This document shows, piece by piece, positions 1 to 10,673 of a stretch of 20,463 nucleotides of DNA (positions are counted from its first letter, which is position 1; every line of letters starts with the position of its first letter). The translations under genes and the position numbers were made by a program. The notes under the pieces were generated by a model, which saw only the letters and a list, made by a program, of their open reading frames with translations, made no database searches and was not told where the DNA came from. Location: contig JAAMPI010001061.1 of assembly GCA_013054445.1 (NCBI GenBank), forward strand, positions 1 through 20,463. The letters are read 5' to 3'. Source of the stretch: Cudoniella acicularis (Eukaryota > Ascomycota > Leotiomycetes > Helotiales > Helotiaceae).

Positions 1-1091
1 CAATTGCCAAAAGCTTCCTCTTATTTACGAAAGGTTTAGGACGAGGTCTCGAGTTAAAACCACAAGCATGTGGTCATTGAGCAACACTGAAGACATACAG
101 GAGGGGGCGATCAGAGAATGAAAGTGCTGCACGGAGTTCTGCTAATAGTGCCCCCACGCAAGTCATTATGTTGAACAATGTGAATAAAAATGACATGCAA
201 CTCTGCAGTGTGACATTTTGGAGAGCGTTGATGAACACCTGCTGTGTTGGGAAGAAAGAAGTCAAAGACGAGATAGTAAACAGGTTGCACAACCTAGGTC
301 ACATAGAACACTGCAGTCGCCACTTTGCGATCTGGCTCCTGTCTCAAATCGGCAGCGATGCCGATGCTGTACATCATCAACAGTCCGAGCTAAGTTCAAC
401 AGTTTTTACTTTCAGAAGGCTGGATCTAAATCAATCGCTGGAGTGTCAACATCTTATTGAGCTTATTGACGTGACACCACTTGGGAGCACTAGCATGGTT
501 CATGAAGGTTGAACTTCCCACGCTACCTAGATCGTTGGCTCGCGAAAGAAAAAGGCCGATTGCTGTCGTCGCACATCCCCCTGAACTGCGGTGAAAGGCT
601 TAATGGAATCAATCCAGTTGACTATACTCCCACACTACTTGCTCAGAACTTTGAAGCCAGGATGGAAAGTATCACATTCGAATATTTCCATAGCCTGGAC
701 CTGCATGAAATTCCTGCATGGACTAGGGTCTCATGCGAGGTAGCATAAACCCAGGGAATAGATGGGGTGAGGCTCTTAACTCGTAACTGACGATTGTACT
801 CAGACATTGCACCAAAATCTTGTACACCCGATTCCATTCAGAGACGGCCCACTGCATGAGGCAATATATCGGGATACGGAACAATTTCTGATTCTCAGCA
901 AAATGTAACCATCTTAGCTGAGCTGGGAAGCCAAATTCTGCAAGGAAAATGGCCGAAGAACTTGATGGCCTTGCTGTAATGACTTGAGTATATGAACAGC
1001 CTCCTCCTCTCTCTAAAAGTTCGGTCGAAGCAAGAAAATCGCTCAGCTATTATTTGAATCGAAGCATTGAACACCCCTCTCTTAATTCACC
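1..1091. other. Upstream region with two unassigned short ORFs
   Basis: No protein family is recognised here. Two forward open stretches of about 115 and 80 codons (168-512 and 509-748) abut in different frames. The first contains HFAIWLLSQIGSDADAV and the second LAQNFEARMESITFEYFHSL. They could be exons of one gene or decayed remains, but I found no good GT-AG pair joining them, so I do not call a gene. The part from about 750 to 1091 has no ORF of note. Its end should hold the promoter and 5' UTR of the WSC gene, with a CT-rich stretch at 1072-1091 just before its ATG. Confidence 0.25.
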
Positions 1092-2010
1092 ATGAGTCCA
1101 AGTATGATATTTACTTCCGCCGTGGCCGCTGGCCTGTTGGCGTTCACGGTATCCGCTAGCATCACCATGGGAAACGACGGATTGACTCTTCGTGCGAGTG
1201 AGTAAATCGTGAAAAATTCAAGATTGAAGCCCTCTGACGATCTCATCAGCGCCAGCCTATTCTTATCTTGGTTGTTATACCGAAGGCAACGGTGTACGGG
1301 CTCTTGCGAATTTGGAAGGTGTCAACTACGCAAATATGACAGTCGAAACCTGTGCCAGCCTATGTACATCGAACTACACATTGTTCGGCCTTGAATATGG
1401 TGGAGAGTGCTGGTGTGCGAATGTCTTTGGTTCTGGAAGCGTTGCGGCGCCTGCTACCGATTGCAATATGCCATGTGGTGGAAATGTGACGGAAACTTGC
1501 GGAGCAGGGAATAGACTCAGTGTCTATTCAACAGTATTTACTCCACCTTCCGCTCCGATTCGTAAGAATAGCCCCGTTCCAGTTTCTACACCAAAGACGA
1601 AGTGGAGGGCGAAACAGCCCGTCCAAGCCTGGCTTCTCCATTTCAGTCCTCTGAAGCATATTGAAATAGAAATACGCTGACTTCTGGATCTTCTAGACGT
1701 CGCATCTGCCGGCAAATTCACGAGAATTGGTTGCTACACAGAGGGCAATGGCACTCGTGCGTTGTCGGGTGCTCAAGTCTATGACTATGCTGCAATGACG
1801 GTAGAGAAATGTGCAGCATTCTGCGCCACAACCCTGTATACTGTGATGGGTGTCGAGTATGGTGGAGAGTGTTATTGCGGAAACCCGGCTTCGTTCAGTG
1901 CAAGCGGATCGACATTAGCACCGGATACTGACTGCTCAATGCTCTGCGCTGGGAACTCTACAGAATTCTGCGGGGCCGGGAATCGTTTGGACACCTATCG
2001 TAGTATGTAA
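1092..2010 (+). CDS. Secreted protein with two tandem WSC domains
   Basis: The spliced model has exons 1092-1197, 1256-1561 and 1697-2010 and encodes 241 residues. Both introns (58 and 135 nt) are phase 1. Exon 1 encodes a signal peptide (MSPSMIFTSAVAAGLLAF, then TVSAS with a likely cleavage site). Exons 2 and 3 each encode one WSC domain. Both have the GCYTEGNG start, the YGGECWCAN or YGGECYCGN centre, and the C-terminal CGAGNRL, with the usual set of cysteines. WSC domains are carbohydrate-binding modules found in yeast cell-wall sensors and in fungal secreted enzymes. This protein has no membrane segment and no catalytic domain, so it is probably a secreted wall- or glycan-binding protein. 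The intron 1 acceptor could also be at 1249, adding two residues. A GTATGT overlaps the last codons (2003-2008), so a further 3' exon cannot be fully excluded, but I found none. Confidence 0.85.
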
Positions 2011-3471
2011 GGTAGTCTTTAGGGGCCGGCAGAGAGTGAGTTATCTGAAGAGGTTTCGCAATTGGTCGTGGGATAAAATTCCGATTTTGTGCACAACGAA
2101 GTTTCGCGCTGTAACGGTGGAAAGGTGGATTTAAGGTGGTGACGCATTTCATGTAAAGATTGAGAGCTTGTCAAGTCATAACACGTCAATAGATATTGGT
2201 ATATATGTGTGTTGCGTGCCAACAAAAGATGGGCTGTGTCAGCTGTGTCCTTTTAACAGCCGTTTGCTGTAGAGTTTCCGAAATTCAACTGATACAATAA
2301 GGTCAGCTTCCCGGATGGTATTCAATATTTCGAGATTTGTTTTGTATGATACCATAATAGCCAAGCAGCCTCGGCTCCCCCGTTACATCGTCTTTCGCAT
2401 CGAGTAACTGTCGATGGGCTGCTTCTCTAATCTCGCAGGTAGGTAAGCCTCGCGCGATTGCAATATTTCTCCTGGCACAGCTGTATCGTGCTTGAATCTG
2501 ATGCTCACGAAACGCATCAATTAAGTTGACAGGCAAGAAGAAAAATGCGCTCCTTATCACGGGTTATGGTCCAAATGGTGAGAGTAGATAGTTGACCTCC
2601 GTTCGCCGCGGTGCCATTCTTGGGCTGATGAAACAGGAGTTTCTTTTACCACCAGCTTGCTCGTATTGTGGAGATGGCTGTGGCTGATGCCACGACGCGG
2701 AATGCTTAATAAAATGCGAAGTGGAAAGGTGGTTATCTATGACTTCGAACAAGTGAGATGCGGATCGGAGAGAAGTCAAAATCTCCAGCTCGCTTGGACA
2801 TCCTTCCTTCCTTTCTGGAAGACTCCCAGGACCGTGGCAGGTGGTGAAGGCGGGTGCCAGGGTGCAAGGTGGCAGGCAAGGTTGGCGGAGAAACGAAACT
2901 CCGACGCTTGCCCCCAAAAAGCTAGTTTCATCTACTCTCCCTCATGAAGCCATAAACCGGATGCTCTGGAGAGCAGTGATAACTTGCTGCACTTGGTGAT
3001 TTTCTCAGACCACAGAATATAGATCCTCGTAGCGTCGATCCGGCTGAGGTCCGACATGCTTACTGACGGTCCTGGGAGTTGCACAATGCACTGAGCTGGC
3101 AGACCTGGGCACGCTTCGCCTCCTTCAATGGAATCAATGCCAAGCGACACCACTAATTATACTCATTTGCGCGTCCTCACTCATCAGTATCAGTAAATCC
3201 CCATCCACATCCGTCCTGAACCACGACATCAATGCCCTCCCGTGGGAAGAGACATGCCGCTGCCATCCCATAGAGCAGAGTTGCCTTTCCCAGCAATCGC
3301 AACAAAGGGCAGCATTCTCTCGTATTGCGACCTGGGACCATAGATCGCTAAGAAATCCTGCCAGCTTTGCAGATCATACCTCCTTTCAACGACCTGAGCT
3401 GCCTTCAACCACAACGACATACGGTAGGACGGTGGTACGGCAGTACGTGGGGATAGAGCTGCCATCCTTCG
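2011..3471. other. Intergenic region between the WSC and PIP5K genes
   Basis: I see no convincing gene in this 1.46 kb. It should hold the 3' UTR of the WSC gene and the promoter and 5' leader of the PIP5K gene. A reverse-strand open stretch at 2303-2560 (containing INLIDAFREHQ-like and AIARGLPTCEIREAAHRQ peptides) and another at 2564-2917 match no family I know and have no splice or start context that supports them. No tRNA or repeat was noticed. Confidence 0.5.
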
Positions 3472-6457
3472 ATGCCACACGCCATCGAGATGCCATCGTT
3501 CCTGTCCGATGACACAGGACCAACGTTGTCGTCGAATCGTCCAGTGTTCGAGTTGCCGAGCCGATTCGGACCCTCGTTCGAGAAAGTCAATGGAAACCCC
3601 AAATCCTCTTCACACACATCTATGAAGGGCAGCGTGGGTGAGGGCTCGGATCTGTATCTGGATGCTGGCAACAGCAACAGCCGGCAGTTCGTGAATGGTG
3701 ACGGCTTCTACGACGGGAACTTGAGCCCACTCCCCAACGGACGAGCGAGTGCAGCAGCTGGGACCATAAATCATCGCGCAATGGAAGCACACTATCAGTG
3801 AATGGGGGGCTCAATGGGATGAACGGCATGGCCGATAATGGAAGGAAGAGCCCCGGGGCTCAGAATGGGATATCACGACCACTGAACGGCGATCGGGGTT
3901 CTGTCGCGTCAACAAATGGATATGTGCACAATACGCCCACTCCTCCCTCAACGTCAGAAACAGAGCCCAAACCCACCATAAACGGCGACGCTGATCCGCA
4001 GAAACGCATTTCATTACCGCCGCCCATATCGACCAACCCGCAGAGTACGGGTCCATTAACATATAACTCTTCGCTTCTGCCAGCGACTCCGCAGCCTCCA
4101 GAAACTCCTCCCCGAGCAACCACCACATCCCCCCATAGATTCTCCTCCCCGCCATCGTATCCAGCTCCACCAATTCCATCCCCGTCGGCCAGCTCGCAAC
4201 ATCCCGGCCTTACCCAGCTGAAGCACCGGCACACACTGCAAGTGCCCAAAACGACGCCTAGTCGAAGTTCTCGAGACGGGGATGAGGCATTGTATAGCAG
4301 TGGAAGGTTTTCGCCAACTGTGGTGGCATCAGGCGTACGACGGGGCTCGCTGAGCCTCAACCGAAGAAACACTCAATCAATACATTCAAACATGCCTCAT
4401 GAAGAATTACCCCCGGACGAAGATGCCATGCGGTGGGCAGAGGCTGTGAGGCAAAAGAGAGCAAGCAAACGAAGACGCAAGGATGAAGAGGACGACGATA
4501 GAGTGGTTGTGGGAACCAAAGTTGACCAGAACCATGTGAACTGGGTGACGGCATACAATATGTTGACCGGTATCCGATTTACGGTATCCAGGACCAATGC
4601 CAAATTAAATCGGCCATTAACCGATGCGGACTTTGAGGCTAAGCATAAGTTTTCTTTTGATATGTGAGTATTCGTGAGTAATTGGCATGATGAAACTAAT
4701 GAAAATAGTACCGGCAACGAACTAACACCATCCGCCAAGTACGACTTCAAGTTCAAAGATTATGCGCCATGGGTATTTCGACATTTGCGAGCGAAGTTCA
4801 AGCTTGATCCGGCAGACTATCTGATGTCCCTAACAAGCAAGTATATTTTATCGGAACTCGGATCGCCTGGGAAAAGTGGAAGCTTCTTTTATTTCTCACG
4901 AGACTACAAATACATTATCAAGACAATACACCATGCCGAACACAAGTTTCTTAGGAAGATTCTGAAGGAGTACTATTTACATGTGGAGGAAAATCCGAAC
5001 ACTCTTCTCTCACAATTTTACGGTTTACATCGGGTCAAAATACCATATGGTCGGAAGATACACTTCGTTGTCATGAACAACCTATTCCCACCGCACCGGG
5101 ATATACACCAAACCTTTGATTTGAAAGGCTCAACGATTGGGCGCGATTTCAAAGAAGAAGATCTCGAGCAAAACCCACGGGCTACCCTCAAAGACCTCAA
5201 CTGGCTGCGCCGAGATCTGCATCTCGAATTCGGACCTGACAAGAAACGGATATTTTTTGAGCAAATGGAAAAGGATGTTCATCTCTTGCAACGGCTGAAA
5301 ATCATGGATTACAGCATGCTGGTAGGAATACATGATCTCAACAAGGGGAACCAAGAGAATTTGCGAGACAAAACCCTTCAAGTCTTTCAACCTGGTGGTG
5401 ATAGTCCTACGGAAGACATGGGGCCCGATGGGAGAGGCATGCTGATGCGGACGCCGAGCAAACTGGAAAATGCTCGAAAAGCTAGGGAGTTGAGGCAGAT
5501 CATTAAGCAAGAAAAGCCAATTCCAATGGGTCAAAGCAGCTCTCGGATGCCGGATACAATGGAAGAGAATACCACGAAGCGGGATTTCGTTTTTTACAGC
5601 GATGATGGTGGTTTTAGAGCTACTCATGAAGACAACAGTCCAGGGGAAGAGATTTTCTTTCTCTCTATTATTGATTGTCTAACTCATTACGGGACTGTGA
5701 AAAAGCTTGAGCATTTCTGGAGTTCGTACACTTTTCATCAGATTGAATTGAATATTTGCTAACAGCCGTTTCAGAGGGCCTAAGTCACGACAAAAAACAG
5801 ATCTCAGCAATTCGTCCAGAGCCTTATGGTGAACGATTTATCGAGTTCATTGAGGGAATTACGAAGAGTCCTGAGGAAGCAGCACGGGACGCTCAGGCAG
5901 CTTCACGTCCTTCAATACCGCACACAAATTCCAATCCTATATCACATCGTGACCGGAACACCGCCTCGTTAGATTCAAACCGAAGATCAGGCAACCAGGG
6001 CATGCAGCGGTCTAGTGCATCGAATGCAACTGTCCAGAGAAACGAAAACGAAGCTCTAAGTGCAGAGTGGAGAGGCGAAGACGAATCAAACCGGCCAGAT
6101 CCAAGGACTATCAGCACTATTCGCAGTCCTAGTGCCGAACGTACTGGAGGCCTGCAGGGACAGACACTTCCCGTTGTAGAAGAGTTGGGGGAAGCAAGTA
6201 GCACAGGTGGTCGGAGTGGGCATAGTCGAGAACGTGACGAAAATGGCGATGCGGAAAGGCGACCTTTAACACCAGCAAAAGACAATGTTGATGGCCGACC
6301 CATGACACCCGCAAAGGATTACAGCCCGAATAGCAACGGTCACGGTCTTCAGAGGCCGGTCAGTAGGAGCAGTCTTGATAAGGAGCTTCCCCCGTTACCA
6401 AGGGTGTCGAGCCCTGCCCAGATGAACGAGCAGGAGTCGATTTTTTCCTTGCGATAG
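3472..6457 (+). CDS. MSS4: Phosphatidylinositol-4-phosphate 5-kinase, MSS4 type (frame break near N-terminus)
   Basis: The enzyme phosphorylates PI4P to PI(4,5)P2 at the plasma membrane, which controls actin, endocytosis and wall signalling. The first in-frame ATG (3472) follows a TAG at 3454. Clear introns are 4664-4708 (45 nt, restoring [19 protein letters not shown]) and 5722-5774 (53 nt, branch TGCTAAC, restoring [15 protein letters not shown]). The first 350 or so residues are low-complexity, rich in N, G, S and P. The kinase core follows, with [20 protein letters not shown] and the catalytic Lys near residue 466, [10 protein letters not shown] near 534, [12 protein letters not shown] near 595, the metal-binding IID, and the activation loop [13 protein letters not shown]. 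The tail is S/P/R-rich. In the N-terminal part the frame changes from that of 3472 to that of 3780. An extra GC in CGCGC (3775-3779) explains it best and gives about 961 residues. A 50-nt intron 3749-3798 also keeps frame and gives 945. Confidence 0.93.
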
Positions 6458-7090
6458 TAGAGGGGTATCCCCTCTTGTTTGCAGAACGCGAGGTGCAGCC
6501 ATTATGGGGAGACTGTAGAAAAAAAGCGAGCTGGGAGATGGGGAGAGGGGAGCATTCATGATACCATTCTCATCTAGCGATTTCTTGGCGATCCTTCCTT
6601 TGTGTCTGTTTAAAACGCACGGCTCAAGACGGGCCATTTCATTAACCTTGTTGTGTTACGAATTTCCTTTTTGTCGCCCCAGTTTTCTGGCTTTTGGGAC
6701 TTGCAAGAGATTGTAGATAGGTAGACTTGGGGTTTTGGAGAGGAATGTGAACCGGGCATGTGTAAGTTAGACTTGGGTTGAGCCGTAAGGCTAGTTCATT
6801 AATGAATGAAAATGATTGGTCAGTCCCCTCGTCCGAGGAAATTAAATTGCAGAACTGTAAGGAAATGTGAACTGCTGCTTATAGTAAACCTCTTTCCGGT
6901 TTGGGAAGCAAAGGGGAAAGACTCGCTTATTTTTCGTAGAACATTCAACTCAATAGTTCCTTCGTCCATTATTCAATTTCAACTCTGACTCCATCCAACT
7001 CGATCACATTGCAACATCATCGACACGATTGCAGCGTTTCCTTTCGCGCCTTTGTCTGCGGTCGAGTCGGACCATCAAAAGAACATCGGA
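6458..7090. other. Intergenic: PIP5K 3' end and promoter of the KEN/CaaX gene
   Basis: No ORF of note in 633 nt. It should carry the 3' UTR and polyadenylation region of the kinase gene and the promoter and leader of the next gene. A TTTCGCGC element lies at 7042-7049, about 45 nt before the chosen start at 7091. It fits both the yeast SCB core (CGCGAAA in reverse) and an E2F-like site, but such a short match can occur by chance. Confidence 0.5.
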
Positions 7091-9519
7091 ATGCCACCTC
7101 CTGAGGGATCTCGCTCAGGTAAGCCGCGCGGGCACGATAAAGAGAACCAACCTCCCGCGATTTCCTCAACAAATGCCGCCATTGACCAGAGAGTCGTCCG
7201 GGTTAGCGGTCTATCGGGTCACATCAAAGAGGCGCACAAGATTGAAAATGCGACTTTCTGGAATAGTCCGGCAGAACATATTCCCGTATTGCGCGAGACA
7301 CCAGCATTAGAGTCCAATGCTCTAGTTGAGCGACCGAGACCGAAGATCGCAAAGACACAAGATAATATGAAATTACGAGAAGACACGGGAAAGGCAACAC
7401 ACGTGCAACCTCTAGTCACAAAAGAGGCGGTACGGTTGAACACTGTGGTTTGGAAGGATTCTGCCAACGTTCCACGCCCTGCTGTGCAAAAGAAGGAATC
7501 GCAAAGCATTTTGAATCTGGGACAGAAGATGGAGGAGATGGTTATCGGAAACGAAAGACCTGCTGTTTCTGGCGTTGGACTGGGAGAGATCAAGCGCGGC
7601 GACGAGATTGTTAGCAAGTACTTTGATCCGAATCGCAAGCCGCGACCTCCCAAGCCTCGAATTCCCTCCTGGAAGGCAGATGCCACGGCTCCAGAAGCCA
7701 AGGTTGATGAAAGCATCGTCAAAATCCTCCAGTTTTTGCAGGGTGTCTCGGATGACGACGAGGACACAAGCAATGACGATGTTATGCGCGAGCGCGAAAA
7801 GAAGTTCAAGGTCTTTTTGGACGCCAATAAAGAGATTGTGAAGGCATGGCATGAACTTGACGATGAACTTTTCAAGGGCCCACAAGGAGTTGCGTTAGGA
7901 GAGAAGGTTGATTGCATCCATGCAATTCTGGTGGTCTGGAATAAGGACGTTGCAACCCAAGGTGCATGGGTCAAGCAGGCTCTCGAGCTGTCAGAGCATT
8001 GCGTAGGATTTGCAACGGATTGGGAGCGGCTAACCGGCAGGAAGATGGTTGCCGCGCCAGATTTGAAGGTGAATTTGATGGTCGATGAAAAGCCCTTGGA
8101 AAAACCTGACAACAATGAAAAAATGGAGTACATTGCTCCCCCAACCCTTTCACCACAAGTCTCCAACATGTCCCACGGTGCGCAGGAGACTTGGAACAAT
8201 ACAGAAGAATCGATTCTAGTTGGGAACACGTCCCTCTCACCGCAGGTCTGCAAAGTATCCCACACTACGGTAGAGACTCAGAGTTTCTGTATAGGTGGGC
8301 TTCCGCTTACCGCTAGACCCCACCAAAACAATATAAAAAACTCGGACCAGGAAAAATCAACAATGGGTCAGTGGCGCAACAACCTCGGCTTCAGTTATTC
8401 ATATTGTAGGCTCAGAACAATGGCGAGCTAACTGAATGGCATAGATGCGCTTATAAACCCCGACTCCCCTTCCGAGAGATATCGACCAAAACTACAAATC
8501 AACAAACCAAGCGATATCTCTTCCGCTATTCTCAGAGAACATTTGAGGAGCTGCACCTCGCTTTCCCCAGCTCCCATCGAAGACGCGTTGTACTTCCACG
8601 ACCGCCTTGAAAGAATTGAGTATCTCCTTTCACAGCCAACTTCCCAACACGCAATGACTATTACACTGTGAGTAACTTATTTCTTTCTCCCTTCCCTTCA
8701 GTTACTCACAGAAAGGGGATATTTCATCCTCCTGCTCCCTGGAAAACATAGCTAATTTGTGGAAGTAATCAACAAATAACCATGATCCAAGAGATTCGCG
8801 ACATGATCTGCGGTCAATGGGACAAGATCAACCCCGAGCAGAATGCAGACAAGAGAGTCATCGCCAAGCGCACCGGTCTCCTCATGATGAGCAAATTTAT
8901 GTCAGATTGGAAGGACGAATATGGTGTCAAGATTGGACGAATTGAGAATGCAGTCTGTGGCAAGAAAGGTGACACGAATGCTGGATTGATTGGCGCCTGC
9001 AAGCGTATTGAAGATAATGTCGGCACTTTCAAGCAAATTGATCCCGAGAAGGTCAACGAGGACGAAGAAAAGAAAATCAACTTGTGGAAGAGTTGGGCCT
9101 TGGAGGACGAGAACAAGAAGCTCAAGGATGAAATTCAGAAGCTGAGCGTACATTTGGCATTGGAGGCACACCATGATGACTTAACTGAGAAAATCGCCAT
9201 TAAGAACGAGAATAAGGAGTTGAAGAAGGAGGTTCAAGTCTTGAAGGATAGCTTGAGATCAGCTTTGATCGCCTTGATGCAGGAAAAGGAACAACAGGAG
9301 AATTCAAAGCTTTGGGCTGATGAGGATTGGGATGTAGCTATGGAGATGTGTTGGCCACAAGGAAACCCGACATTCGAGTCCGGCAAACCGGAGCAACAGG
9401 TTACAGTCGACGTGTCCGCTCCTTCAGCCACGATGGTCATCGAGTCAGGCAAGCCAATTATCCACCAGGCCAGTCGAGGCGAAAGTTGGGGGGGCGCCGG
9501 CCAGTGTATTGTCATGTGA
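7091..9519 (+). CDS. Unrecognised 750-residue protein with KEN motif, coiled coil and C-terminal CaaX box
   Basis: I recognise no family. Exons are 7091-8366, 8445-8667 and 8766-9519. Intron 1 (GTCAGT, branch GCTAAC, TAG) is phase 1. Intron 2 (GTGAGT, branch GCTAAT, AAG acceptor) is phase 2. The three segments then form one frame, ending at TGA. Visible parts, in order: a basic N-terminus with GHDKENQPP, a KEN-box-like motif at residues 17-19; a middle region with REREKKFKVFLDANKEI and a compact, probably helical segment (WHELDDELF to DWERLTGRKM, residues about 255-320); an imperfect 29-residue repeat; a helical third exon with a charged coiled coil (residues about 600-680, EDENKKLKDEIQKL and NENKELKKEVQVLKDSL); two ESGKP motifs; and the C-terminus GQCIVM. 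C-I-V-M fits a farnesylation signal, so the protein may be membrane-anchored. Exon 3 could be taken for a separate gene starting at ATG 8782, but the phase-compatible intron favours one gene. Confidence 0.7.
8145..8315 (+). repeat. Imperfect 87-nt tandem repeat inside the coding region
   Basis: The segments starting at 8145 (CCCTTTCACCACAAGTCT) and 8232 (CCCTCTCACCGCAGGTCT) are 87 nt apart and in the same frame. They encode LSPQVSNMSHGAQET and LSPQVCKVSHTTVET, a 29-residue period. Only the first half of each unit is well conserved. Within exon 1 of the 7091-9519 gene. Confidence 0.6.
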
Positions 9520-10244
9520 AAGGGTCGAGAATATGGGGATAAGTATGCATCATGGTGCTCCTTTCAAGGTTTTCTCGATTCTGGAGTAGTTGGCTTATGA
9601 TATGAGGGGAAGTGGAGGATTGTTGGGCATCAAGCACTTGCATCTTATTGTGCTTTCCCCCATTTCCCTTCTGGGGCATAAATTTGTGCATAGTTTTCTA
9701 GCAGGATTTGCAGTCACAGGGTACATACATGGGGACTGAGGAAGTCCTCTTCTGAGGAACCAAAGAATGAATGCCGCCACTCATCATATTTGCCTTTAAT
9801 TCACTGTCTATTGTTACTGTCCCAGGGAAAAGCGAGTTCCGTTTAATTATTACATGCCATATCATTGGCTAGCAGCTTAATTCGGCTATACAATTCACTC
9901 CCCCCGACGTCATTCTACCTCGCGTCCCTCAACGCGTTCCTCTAACAAAGGAAAATTTTCACCAAGCCTTACTTCCGCATACTTCCACTTAGTTCAACGC
10001 GTCCCTTAGCGGCCCTCTCTTCTTCCTCCCGGCCGCACTTCAACAACAACTCTCCACTGACGAACTGGAAGTACCCACAACTTCCATGGCTCTGCTATTA
10101 AAAGCAGCCCAACACTTTACGCCTTGATTTTCTATTCCTTCTTTTGCTTAAATACTACAGTTTCCTGAAGATCAGCCAGACGCATCAGCTTTCAAAATCA
10201 AGAAGAAAAATAACATAGCACGTCGGAGAAGGCTCAACGCAAAG
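9520..10244. other. Intergenic: 3' region of the CaaX gene and promoter of the next gene
   Basis: No gene is seen. The left part is the 3' UTR of the upstream gene. The right part, from about 9890, is pyrimidine-rich with two ACGCGT boxes and the sequence TATTAAAAG near 10095, typical of a fungal promoter and leader. Confidence 0.5.
9932..10002. promoter_or_regulatory. Pair of ACGCGT (MluI cell-cycle box) elements
   Basis: Perfect palindromic ACGCGT sits at 9932-9937 and 9997-10002, with a further CGCGT core at 9921-9925. In yeasts this is the site for MBF (Mbp1/Swi6), which activates G1/S genes. They lie about 250-310 nt upstream of the first upstream ATG (10245) and about 510-580 nt upstream of the main coding start, which follows a leader intron. 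Function is inferred from the motif only. Confidence 0.45.
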
Positions 10245-10673
10245 ATGCCTGATTCTCTACACCCATCTCCTTCACGTAAGTCCTCCTTCTGCATCTTCCC
10301 CTCAATTAGTCCAGCCCTTCCATTTATTCGCTTCCACTTTCCATTCTAAACCCCAGTCCGCTCTCTGCAAACGGACTGTTGTCGCATTCACCCTCGTTAG
10401 ATCAAACGATTTCCCCTTTCCAACAATACATTCAATTTCAATCTTCCCCCGCCTTCCAGCCCATACTCTACCTTTACTTATTGATCTTCAATCTTGGTTA
10501 TAGGCAAACAAGATGCTAACAAAGATGCCAACAGTGACGACAGTCTTCTCTGCTGTCCGTCGCTTCGTCAGCGCGGAAAACCTGGTGGAAAATTACAATC
10601 AGAAGCAGAAGCAACAACCACGTCGAGAGCCTCCCTCGGAACATGGGAAGCAACACCGAAATGGGGAGAGTAA
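10245..10673 (+). other. Spliced upstream ORF overlapping the next gene in another frame
   Basis: An ATG at 10245 (MPDSLHPSPS) runs into a strong GTAAGT donor at 10276. The intron 10276-10503 (228 nt) ends in TTATAG. Joined, the frame continues as RKQDANKDANSDDSLL and ends at TAA 10671-10673, giving 66 codons. This frame differs from the main frame that starts at ATG 10513. The two overlap over about 160 nt. It may be a regulatory upstream ORF, a true alternative N-terminus whose frame is broken by a sequence error, or chance. Confidence 0.4.

Noticed and set aside
3860..4372. Reverse-strand ORF of 170 codons
   Set aside because: It is opposite the low-complexity N-terminal part of the PIP5K gene. 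It is Gly/Val-rich with no motif.
7219..8265. Reverse-strand ORF of 348 codons
   Set aside because: It is opposite exon 1 of the KEN/CaaX gene, has no domain, and looks like a Ser/Phe/Leu-rich shadow of charged coding sequence.
8782..9519. Separate gene starting at ATG 8782
   Set aside because: A GTGAGT donor at 8668 and an acceptor at 8764-8765 join it in phase to the preceding exon, and no promoter-sized gap exists. It is kept as the less likely alternative.
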